A stretch of 51,605 nucleotides of DNA from Flavobacterium sp. Lineage in GTDB: Bacteria > Bacteroidota > Bacteroidia > Flavobacteriales > Flavobacteriaceae. The notes beneath the pieces are model-generated. The model was given only the letters and a program-made list of their open reading frames with translations, did no database searches and was not told the origin of the DNA. The translations under genes were made by a program, and so were the position numbers. Numbering within the stretch: the stretch's first letter is position 1; every line of letters begins with the position of its first letter. Shown one piece after another: positions 27,600 to 35,055 of the stretch. Where the stretch lies: the NCBI GenBank assembly GCA_016718345.1, contig JADKDN010000014.1, positions 1 to 51,605 of the forward strand, read 5' to 3'.

Positions 27600-27737
27600 T
27601 TAATACAATATCGTTTTAAATGTCAATACTGTTCGATAGTATTGGTCTGGCGTATTATAAATAATTTCGTGCTCAGTGCCTATATATGTTTTGCCATTTA
27701 TAGATTTGTTTTCGCAAGAAAATAAAAATATAATCAT
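27600..27737 (-). CDS. Possible small lipoprotein
   Basis: A 45-codon frame from ATG 27737 begins MIIFLFSCENKSINGKTYIG, where LFSC looks like a lipobox. Upstream in-frame codons (KNYTQYFTLL) would lengthen the signal if a start were present, but only a CTG is seen. Ends at 27600 next to the methyltransferase relic. Possibly the start of a broken lipoprotein; no family recognised. Confidence 0.3.
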   Translation of the reverse strand: MIIFLFSCENKSINGKTYIGTEHEIIYNTPDQYYRTVLTFKTILY

Positions 27738-27794
27738 TAAGAGTGTGAAATATTGGGTATAGTTTTTCAGAGTAAATTTTTTATTTTTTGAAGT

Positions 27795-27809
27795 AATCCC
27801 GATAGGGAT
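27795..27809. repeat. Outer REP palindrome, left
   Basis: AATCCCGATAGGGAT has the same ATCCC-4 nt-GGGAT hairpin as the REP repeats bounding the transposase, 47 bp further out. Confidence 0.6.
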
Positions 27810-27841
27810 AACATTCCGGGTAGAAAAATATTGTTTAATAG

Positions 27842-28360
27842 GAAAATCCCGTTAGGGATGATATAAATTATTCAAGGTCTTTAAAATATATTTTCATCAT
27901 AGTCAATCTCAAATAATTTTAAAATTCTAAATATTCTTCCCGAAAGCTCTTAACTATGTGATGCTTTTCTTGATTTTAATATAATCAAAAACCGTTTTTA
28001 CATGAGATTTAGAATATGAAAATCTTTTAGTAGCCCTCTTGCCATTCAAATTTTACTTTTAAAAACTTCTTTTCATTCAACCATTTTGAAGAACTTCCTT
28101 TAAATATCTTGCATTAAATCGGAAATGGTTGATTAGGACGCATCCCGATAAATATATGTATACGATCTGAGATGACCGTTAATAGCTAATAATTTATGAT
28201 TATGATATTTAATTATTCCAGCAATATATTGGTATAATTCTTCTTTGGAATGATAAATGAATCAATCCCGTCTCTATATTTAACTGCAAAGACAAATTGA
28301 ATATGTATTTGTGTATATGTATTTGTCATTAGATTTTATATCATCCCTAACGGGATTTTC
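27842..28360 (-). mobile_element. RAYT-REP element (IS200/IS605-like transposase between 26-bp inverted REP repeats)
   Basis: The ends 27842-27867 and 28335-28360 are perfect 26-bp inverted copies, each holding the hairpin ATCCCGTTAGGGAT and the arm GATGATATAAA. They flank exactly one Y1-type transposase frame. Two further hairpins of the same type lie outside (27795 and 28395). This is the arrangement of REP-associated tyrosine transposases. Confidence 0.8.
27868..28329 (-). pseudogene. REP-associated tyrosine transposase (TnpA/Y1 type), degraded
   Basis: From ATG 28329 the minus strand reads MTNTYTQIHIQFVFAVKYRD, the typical start of flavobacterial IS200-like transposases. In shifting frames follow KEELYQYIAGIIK, HNHKLLAING, ISDLMQDI, KASHS-like remains of the tyrosine helix (YIKNQEKHH after one base is added) and YDEKYIF-like remains, then FKDLE with stop at 27868. 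The HUH site expected as DHIHIF reads DRIHIF, losing the first His. Five or more frameshifts. About 150 residues when intact, acting as single-strand nickase on REP hairpins. Confidence 0.75.
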
Positions 28361-28394
28361 TTCTATTTGTTCACATTTTTGGTTACCCAAATTT

Positions 28395-28410
28395 AATCCC
28401 TAACGGGATT
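28395..28410. repeat. Outer REP palindrome, right
   Basis: AATCCCTAACGGGATT, inverted relative to the left copies. It contains part of the stop codon of the small gene at 28409. Confidence 0.6.
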
Positions 28411-28608
28411 ATTTAATTTCAAAACAAATGAATTCAGCAACATTAAATTCGTTGTCAATTATCCATTCATTTTCTAATAATAATTTTTTTAAAGCTTCAT
28501 TTTCGTTTACTACGTCTTCTATAATCCCAATAACTTGCATATTTTCAACCTCATTGCCATTGGGAGATATAGTATTGCCTTCTGATGTTACGAATATGTA
28601 TTTTTCAT
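28409..28608 (-). CDS. Small protein encoded directly after the DpnI-like gene, frameshifted start
   Basis: The start ATG at 28608 overlaps the stop of the DpnI-like gene (ATGA), so translation is probably coupled. After one added base in the A-run the protein reads YIFVTSEGNTISPNGNEVEN, MQVIGIIEDVVNENEALKKL and EFNVAEFICFEIK, about 66 residues, acidic, predicted alpha/beta, with no known motif. The pneumococcal DpnI cassette also has a second small gene (dpnD) after the nuclease; the position is parallel, but the sequence is not recognisably the same. Function unknown. Confidence 0.5.
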
Positions 28609-29374
28609 TTTACAATTTTATTATATGTTCCTTTACCATTAAATTCAATAATTTTCTTTATCTCTTAAAAGTTGAAGTTGTTGTCCGATTTTATCTTTTA
28701 TAAAGCTATTATTTGGGTATTTTAATTTTAACTCTTCTTCAAAATTATAAATATCTTTTAGAGTAAAATCTTTACTAGGTATCTTTTCAATACATTGTAT
28801 TATATCTAAAATCCAACCTTTGGTATCTGAATTTTTATTTCTTAAAAATTTAGTTTTATTAAATGATGTCTTGACAATTTCTGGATTAATAATTTTTGAT
28901 TTTTCTACTAAAAATATTTTTCCTATTTCAGAAACTTTAGATATATCAATATTGCAACCTGTCCAGCCAGCTCTTTTTGCAGTATTTGATAAAGGCTTTC
29001 TTTTAATAATGATTTCAGGAATAAAAAATTGTTTTGGAATTATTAGAAAATTATCAACTATTAAATTTTTATTATAAGTTAAAAGAAAAATTAGGATTTG
29101 TATTAGACGTAATTCTTTGTATCATAGATTCATAAGCGCCATCGGTAACAGTAGTACTAAATTTTCCGCTTTTGCTTTTCAGTTCATATTCTTCTGTACA
29201 TTTTAGGCAATAAAATCTGCTACTGGTCTATTATTTTCAAAATCGTTTAATGGCTTTTGTCCACAACTTGGACAATATGAGCTTACTTTAACCCAATTTT
29301 CGGTTAAAATTCTAGCTATTTGAGAATTACTAGAATATCCATTTTCAAAGCTGTTTATTGAAGTTTAAGTTCAT
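28605..29374 (-). CDS. DpnI-like type IIM restriction endonuclease, frameshifted
   Basis: Four or more frames join to one protein of about 255 residues, the length of DpnI. In order: MNLNFNKQL, then SNSQIARILTENWV, the zinc site CPSCG ... YCLKC, the PD-(D/E)XK-like core RPVADF...EEYELKSKSGKF with Asp, Glu and Lys in the catalytic spacing of DpnI, DGAYESMIQRI, NPNF..., LSNTAKRAGWTGCNIDISKV, and a C-terminal winged helix (KGWILDIIQCIEKIPSKDFT, IGQQLQLLRDK). DpnI cuts only Gm6ATC-methylated DNA, so it defends against Dam-methylated phage or plasmid DNA and needs no own methylase. Breaks near 29350, 29205, 29080 and 28650. A consensus promoter lies upstream. Confidence 0.85.
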
Positions 29375-29820
29375 TTCAAAAAGGTTTTGCTTGCATACTT
29401 GTAGATTTTATTTTCAAACTTATCAAATAAAACGCACTTTAACAATTTTATTTCATAGGTAGATTTTAAAGAAACAAAAAGAGTATTGCATAATTGTTTT
29501 TTTTAGGTCTTCCTTCGGTTTCGTTCGGTCTTTGTTCGGAGAAAACCCCGTTTTACTTGGGCTTTACCGAACAAATCCCGAACAACGTCCGAACAAAGCA
29601 CCGAAAAAAAAGCCCTTTTTGCAGTCAAAACCATTCAAAAGCGGTCAAAACCAGTCAAACGTTTGTATAATTATACGTTCTTGCTTTTACTATCGTTATA
29701 GCCGTAGCGCTACAACAAAGGATTGTTTCATTAAAAAAGGTATAGGAATCATGCACAACAAAGTACAAATTGCCAATGGGAATTGTATCAAGGATTTCCA
29801 CTTGTTGAAAAATGAATCTA
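29375..29820. other. Gene-free stretch with TTCGG-rich inverted repeat
   Basis: No protein of recognisable family in any frame. At 29524-29540 TTCGGTCTTTGTTCGGA and at 29588-29605 TCCGAACAAAGCACCGAA are inverted copies differing by one inserted base. Further CCGAACAAA half-copies lie between them, and TTCCTTCGGTTTCG precedes. A long cruciform is possible. The remainder to the narK stop shows nothing. A plus-strand open frame starting at 29532 has no recognisable content. Confidence 0.5.
29415..29445 (-). promoter_or_regulatory. Promoter of the DpnI-like gene
   Basis: On the minus strand TTG, 20 nt, then TAAGTTTG fits the Bacteroidota promoter pattern, about 40 nt before the start at 29374. 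Confidence 0.45.
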
Positions 29821-31299
29821 CTAATGACGGTCTATTACTCGAGATAATATCGGCTGTTTTTCGTTCATTATTTTGGTAATGGTTAGGTGCATCCAAACCA
29901 GACAGATTACAGAAAATAATAGAATAAATATCCAAGAACTCGACCAAACACCAGTTGAGGTTAGTAAATAACTAAAGATAATAGGACCGAAAAAACCTCC
30001 TAAACCACCTATCATTCCTACCATTCCGCCAACTACACCCACTTCTGTAGGGAAGTATTCAGGTATGTGTTTATAGACTGCGGCTTTACCAATTCCCCAG
30101 GAAATCCCTATTAGAATAACCAAGACGAGATAGACCCACATATTAGCATCAAATTGAATGTGAGTGATTCCTTTAGCAACTAATTCTTTTTTCTTCACTT
30201 CTTGATGGGGTGTTACAACGACTTGTTGCCAAGAGGTGCGGGTTGGAAAAATGGAATTTTCGGTTGTTTTTTCTACTTTTTTTGCGATGGGAAAGTCGGT
30301 CTCACCAATTTTTACGTGATCTTCGGACACCATAGTAATTGCTCCTTTTTTAGTAGCTAAAACACCAGGGCCTGTAGTGGTAATTTCCATTTTTGGAATC
30401 ATTAACAGGGTACTCAATACAACTGAAGAACTCAGTACCCAATACATTACTTTTCGGGCTCCAAATTTATCCGATAAATAGCCACCAAAAGCACGAATCA
30501 CCCCAGATGGCAAGCTAAACATGGTAGCAAACAATCCCCCCATGACCAAGCTCGTTTGATACACATTCATGAAGTTAGGCAATAACCATTGGGAATAGGC
30601 TACAAAACAACCAAAAACTAAGAAGTAATAAGCTCCAAATCGCCATACACGAGCGCTCTTTAGTGATTTAAGCATTTGAGAAACGGTTTTGGCTTGGGTT
30701 TCTATTTTTTTGTTTTTTGCAAATAGTAAGAAAGCTAGACCAATAGCTACTAGAGCGCAACCATAAATGATAGGCAATATTTTCCATCCATTTTGAGGAT
30801 TATCTATTGAGAAATGGTTTAATAGGGAAGGAGCCATAAAGGTTGTAATTGCAGCACCAGCATTTCCCATTCCGAAAATCCCTAATGCTCTGCCTTGCCA
30901 CTCTTTTGGGTACCAAATAGAGGTATAGCCAATGCCAACAGCAAAACTGGTTCCTACCATTCCAAACAAAAAACTTAACACTGCAAATAGGAAAAAACTA
31001 TTGGCTAAGGGAAGTAAAAATAGAGGTATTGAGCAAAGAAGCAATAAGGTTGAAAATACGTATTTACCTCCAAATTTATCCGTTAGCATTCCTACAGGTA
31101 ATCGCATTATAGAACCTGTGAGTATAGGAATTCCTAAAAGCCAACCCACTTGAACTACACTCCAATGGAATATACCGTTGTCTACCAAAAAGGTAACTAA
31201 AACACCATTCAAGATTCAACAAGCAAAACATACTGTAAAAGCCAGTGTGTTTAAAAATAAAATTTTATGGGATTGCGATAACGAGTTTGAAGTTTTCAT
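29821..31299 (-). CDS. NarK-type nitrate/nitrite MFS transporter with an in-frame stop near its start
   Basis: A 12-segment MFS protein. Motifs: IMRLPVGMLTDKFGGK (loop 2-3), the nitrate signature-like SFLFGMVGTSFAVGIGYTSIWYPKEWQGRALGIFGMGNAGAA, and in the second half GVIRAFGGYLSDKFGARK and YFPTEVGVVGGMVGMIGGLGGFFGP. A loop of about 90 residues between segments 8 and 9 faces outside the bilayer. The open frame begins at 31212 with a TTG; the natural ATG is at 31299 (MKTSNSLSQSHKIL), and one TGA stands at 31213-31221, probably where a Trp codon is expected. With NrtABC it gives a second inner-membrane nitrate path, or exports nitrite. A regulon palindrome lies upstream. Confidence 0.88.
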
Positions 31300-31316
31300 G
31301 CTACTTATATTTTTTA

Positions 31317-31391
31317 CAAATGTAAGTAGTATAACGTAGTAAAAACCTGCTAAAACGCAGTTTTGTAAAAATAATTACGTATAAATACGTA
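31317..31391 (-). promoter_or_regulatory. narK promoter with perfect regulon palindrome
   Basis: TACGTATAAATACGTA (31376-31391) is identical to the nasA/fnr-like site. On the minus strand TACATTTG (31317-31324) is a -7 element 18 bp before the narK ATG; the palindrome centre lies about 70 bp upstream of the predicted start, a class I-like distance. A CTGC/GCAG inverted repeat lies between them (31348-31361). Confidence 0.65.
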
Positions 31392-31404
31392 ATTAATATA
31401 ATTT

Positions 31405-32064
31405 TTAGAGTAATGAATATTCAGATGCTTTGTTGGAAAGTTCTATTAGGTTTTTGACTTTTAATTTCTTCATCAAATTAAACCGATGTACTTCTGCGGT
31501 ACGTTTGCTAATGTCTAATGCCTCAGCAATTTCTTTGTTTCCTTTTCCAGAGAGTAAAAGTTTAAGAATTTCTTTTTCTCTTTTGGTAATTAACTGCTCG
31601 TCTTCAAAGAATTGTTTTGTTTCTGGGTTTGAAACAGAATTTGTAAGTTGCCCTATTAATATAGAAGAAATATCTCCACTGAAATATTTTCCTCCATTGG
31701 CTACAGTATGCAATGCTTTGAGAAATTCGTCTTTACTAGATCCTTTTAGAAGATAGCCGTCAGCTCCAGCTTTAATGGATTTTAAGACATATTCTTCTGA
31801 TTCATGCATGGAGAGCATGATTATTTTTATTGGATTATTTTGGGTTCTAAGTTTTTCCACTACTTCTATTCCAGTAAGATTGGGCATTCGAATATCCACA
31901 ATGAGTAAGTCTGGTTTTTCAGTTTCGACAACAGCCAGTGCTTCTAAGCCATCAGTTCCTTCACCTACAACGGCTATGTTGGTTTCATTTTCAAGCAGTG
32001 ATTTTATGCCATCTCTAACAAAAACATGATCATCAGCTAGTACAACTCGAATAGGATTATTCAT
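31405..32064 (-). CDS. NarL/LuxR-type response regulator
   Basis: 219 residues. Receiver domain: acidic pocket D11 D12, phospho-acceptor D57 in LLIVDIRMPN, S85 and K107 (GYLLKGSS). C-terminal LuxR-type helix-turn-helix: LITKREKEILKLLLSGKGNKEIAEALDISKRTAEVHRFNLMKKL. Placed directly after its kinase and before narK, so it probably forms a NarX/NarL-like nitrate or nitrite responsive pair. Intact. DNA targets are unknown; the palindromes could belong to this protein instead of the FNR-type regulator. Confidence 0.9.
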   Translation of the reverse strand: MNNPIRVVLADDHVFVRDGIKSLLENETNIAVVGEGTDGLEALAVVETEKPDLLIVDIRMPNLTGIEVVEKLRTQNNPIKIIMLSMHESEEYVLKSIKAGADGYLLKGSSKDEFLKALHTVANGGKYFSGDISSILIGQLTNSVSNPETKQFFEDEQLITKREKEILKLLLSGKGNKEIAEALDISKRTAEVHRFNLMKKLKVKNLIELSNKASEYSLL

Positions 32065-32120
32065 AACTTACTTAATTTTAAATCTTTATTTACGTATATT
32101 CATCTAAAATGAACAGGCTA

Positions 32121-32163
32121 ATATACGTATCTTTTTTTAATGAATAAAAAAAGATACGTATAT
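32121..32163. repeat. Perfect 18-bp hairpin between kinase and response regulator genes
   Basis: ATATACGTATCTTTTTTT (32121-32138) and its exact reverse complement (32146-32163) flank a 7-nt loop. The stem carries TACGTA, the regulon half-site, on each side; another TACGTAT lies at 32091. Because of the A/T tracts it could act as a terminator in either direction, or as a double operator for the regulator gene. Confidence 0.6.
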
Positions 32164-32178
32164 ACTGATTTTCAAGAT

Positions 32179-33986
32179 TTAAATCGGGATGTTAAAAGTG
32201 ATTCGAGTGCCTTCATTTAGAATGGAATTAATGAAAACCCGACCGTTAATATATTGGATTCGTTCTTTCATAAAAAGTAAGCCCATTCCAGACTCGCTGT
32301 TTCTCTTTTTTTCAGCAGCCACAGTGTCAAATCCTTTCCCGTTGTCGTCAATAGTTATGCTCAATAAATCGCTACTGTGAGATAGTTGTACAATAATATG
32401 AGTAGAATCGGCATATTTTATGGCATTGTTTATCGCTTCTTGAGTCAATCGATAAATATTGATTTCAATTAAAGAATCGAGGCGTTGATCAAAATTAGAT
32501 TTATTATAAAATAAGATATTTTTTACCCGTCAGTTTGGATAATTCCTGAGTAAGTTTTGTTAACGAAGAGACAATTCCATGGTCACTAAGTTCTGGAGGC
32601 ATTAGGTTAAATGTAGCCGTTCGTACTCCTTTTATAATATCTAAAGACAATTTTTTAAGGTATTCAATTTTTTGAGCTGCTTTTTCAGGCTCACTTAAAT
32701 CAATGCTTTCAAGACTGAATTTCAAACCGGTAAGCATTTGACCAATTCCATCATGAATTTCTTTAGCAATTCTATTTTGTTCGTTTTCTTGATTTTCTAC
32801 TATTTTGCTCGAAATAATTTTTTGTTGATTGAGTTTATCATTCGTGTTTTTAAGATTCAACCGTTCTATTTCCTGTTCAGCAATTTTGCGTTCTGTAATA
32901 TCAAAACAAATTATCAATAATTCAGACTCCTCTTTTTTGATAGTAACTGGAACTATAGACATATCAAGCCATATTGTAGTTCCATTTTTGCTGGTGATAT
33001 TCAATTCTCCTTGCCAACCACTTCTTTGATTTTAGAAATGAGTTGGTCTATGTTACGTCTCTCTTTTTCGATTGGAGTTACTATTTGAGAGAACGTTTTA
33101 TCCGAAACGAATGGATTATACTGAAGTAGTTTAGAAAATTTTTCTCCAATATGAACCAAAGTTCCATCGGGTGCAACGCGACAATATAGCAAGGTATTTT
33201 CCATGGCATAATTGAGCGATTTTAATTCCTTGACAGAGTTTTCTTTTATTTCACTAATGATTTCGGTATCATAAGCCAGTTTTAAGGCTTTTTTCTCAGA
33301 GTGTAACAGTTTAGAAAAAGTGATTCTATTTTAGCATTGGTTGGTTTGAAAATGAAGATAAATTCTAATAGTAACACTAGCAAGGTAAATCCTAAAATAG
33401 CGTATTCTGTTTTGCTTTGTTGTCTTACTTTTTCCAGCGCTTCTTTTTCATATTCACCAACAATTTGGTTCATTTTAGAAAGAAAAACTCCTTCGTTATC
33501 TAAAATAATCTGAACTAATTTTTCGTTTTCGGCTTGATTTTGGTTTGATTTTTTGTTCTTTAAAAAAAGAGTTGAGGCATTGATAATTTGGTCAAAATTA
33601 GGTTTAATCTGCAAAAATAGATCAATCAAAGTCTGTGTTTTTTCTTTTGGAAACCCCAAACTATCATTCCCATTTTCCAGTGCATAGTGATTGAATTTCC
33701 ATTGAGAAATCGTTTTGTCGAGACGGCTGATTTCTTGTTTGATTTTGATGCTATCGGTAATGAAATTGAGAATCAGCACTTCTTTGGTTAGTCGTTGACT
33801 CAGCATTCGTTGTTTGCCAGAAATGTTGATTATTTTAGAATCACTTAATTGACTGTTGAGATTGTACTGTATTAAAAGTTGGCTCAACAGTACTGTTACA
33901 GCAATAGTTAACAGCGCAAAAAGATACAATCGGCGTAAATTTTTGAACGAAATAGTATCTAAAGATGCTTTGCCGCTGTTTTTCAT
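32179..33986 (-). CDS. NarX-like sensor histidine kinase, frameshifted
   Basis: About 600 codons in four open stretches. N-terminus: membrane segment (LYLFALLTIAVTVLLSQLLI), then a PilJ/NarX-type sensor with NISGKQRMLSQRLTKEVL, comparable to the nitrate-binding helix region of NarX, then a second membrane segment near the end of the first stretch. Next come PAS-like regions (CRVAPDGTLVHIGEKFSKLL; TIWLDMSIVPVTIKKEE), a HisKA_3 domain with the phospho-acceptor in RIAKEIHDGIGQMLTGL, and an HATPase (TQEAINNAIKYA, DNGKGFD). Breaks near 33290-33200, 33000 and 32500-32450. The partner regulator follows 115 bp downstream. The ligand, nitrate or nitrite, is inferred from domain and context. Confidence 0.82.
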
Positions 33987-33995
33987 ATATTTGAA

Positions 33996-34582
33996 TTACA
34001 ATCCTAACGCTTCTTTTATAAGTTGAAGACTGGATGCACTAAAGTTGATTTTCAACGCTTCCTGATGTCCTTTTTCGGACATTTTATTCCATGTTTTTAA
34101 AATGATATTTTTTAATTTTTCGGTATCATGTTTGGCGACAAAAGGTTCTAGGTAGTATTCTAAAAAAACCAAACAAATTACGTCCTCTAAAAGTTGTGTT
34201 TCTTCGTCTTTTTTGAGTAATTTTTTTTCGATAAGAAAAGAAACTCGGGCAATAAAAGATTCGTCATACCCCGCTTTTTCTAGTATTACTGATGTAGTCT
34301 TGGCATGAAATTTTTTAAATCTTCACGCCATTTTAGATAGCCCACACGATCCATTGGGTAGGTTTCTCTTGGCATTTTCCAACGACAGATATGTTGTGCT
34401 TTGCAGGCAATCTGAACGGCTTCGGAAGCATTCGGAGCAAAAATCCATCAGTTTTTATACATTCTATTGGAATATAATAATTCCTTAGGATGTGATTGCG
34501 ACTGCTCTATTTCTGTATTTGGATCTTGAGCATTTTCAGCATCTATCCATGCACTAGCGATTTGGAATGGAGTAGGAGTCAT
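33996..34582 (-). CDS. DUF4202 family protein, frameshifted
   Basis: From ATG 34582: MTPTPFQIASAWIDAENAQD, then an in-frame TGA after NRMYKN, then FAPNASEAVQIACKAQHICR and WKMPRETYPMDRVGYLKWRE, a frameshift near 34310, then KTTSVILEKAGYDESFIARV and EDVICLVFLEYYLEPFVAKH, ending EALGL at 33996. About 195 residues. The His/Trp/Arg-rich region (HICRWKMPR) followed by acidic motifs recalls a helical HD-like fold; this is only a resemblance. The family has no known function but commonly sits with nitrate/nitrite assimilation genes, as here between nirD and the sensor kinase. Confidence 0.72.
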
Positions 34583-34613
34583 TAGAAAAAGTTATAATTT
34601 CAAAGATACATAA

Positions 34614-34991
34614 TTATTCCAAAAAGCCAACGAATACTTCACCATCGACAACTTTTACTGGATAGGTGGCAATTGAATATTCTTCACCATTTAAATTCGA
34701 ACCATCTATTAAGGAGAATGTTTTTTTATGCATCGGGCAGGCAATCTTTGGCACGTCATCAGCCGAACCAGTCATCCCTCTTGATAAAACCATTTCAAGT
34801 TTATGCGGACACACATTTTGGCATGCGTACCATTCATTACGACGTGTAAAGTTGAATACTGCTATTTGTTTATTTTTATACTTGATACAGCTCCCGCGAT
34901 TGGTTAAAAAATCGTTTGTTTTTCCGGCTTTGAACCAAACGTTTACGTCTTTTAATTGTACTGTTTCATATTGATCTAATAGATGTTCCAT
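34614..34991 (-). CDS. nirD: Nitrite reductase small subunit, Rieske-type
   Basis: 125 residues. Rieske [2Fe-2S] ligands are complete: CPH in CQNVCPHKLEMVLSRG and C-x2-H in IACPMHKKTFSL. The tail YPVKVVDGEVFVGF is typical of NirD. It passes electrons within the NirBD NADH-nitrite reductase. Follows nirB by 64 bp. Intact. Confidence 0.93.
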   Translation of the reverse strand: MEHLLDQYETVQLKDVNVWFKAGKTNDFLTNRGSCIKYKNKQIAVFNFTRRNEWYACQNVCPHKLEMVLSRGMTGSADDVPKIACPMHKKTFSLIDGSNLNGEEYSIATYPVKVVDGEVFVGFLE

Positions 34992-35055
34992 AGTTGTTAT
35001 TTTTTGGCTTTCGAATCTAATTTGTCTTATTTTGTTGTAGTGTTCAATGGTAAGA

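Noticed and set aside
28428..29077. Plus-strand frames of 85-91 codons
   Set aside because: They lie opposite the DpnI-like gene and its partner, whose minus-strand translations match known motifs in order.
29532..29879. A 115-codon plus-strand frame rich in Lys and Asn
   Set aside because: It starts inside the TTCGG inverted repeat and runs into the narK-type gene on the other strand; no domain seen.
31213..31221. TGA read as tryptophan (alternative genetic code)
   Set aside because: TGA ends other genes here, such as the trp leader peptide and trpB, and most broken genes need frameshifts rather than stop readthrough.
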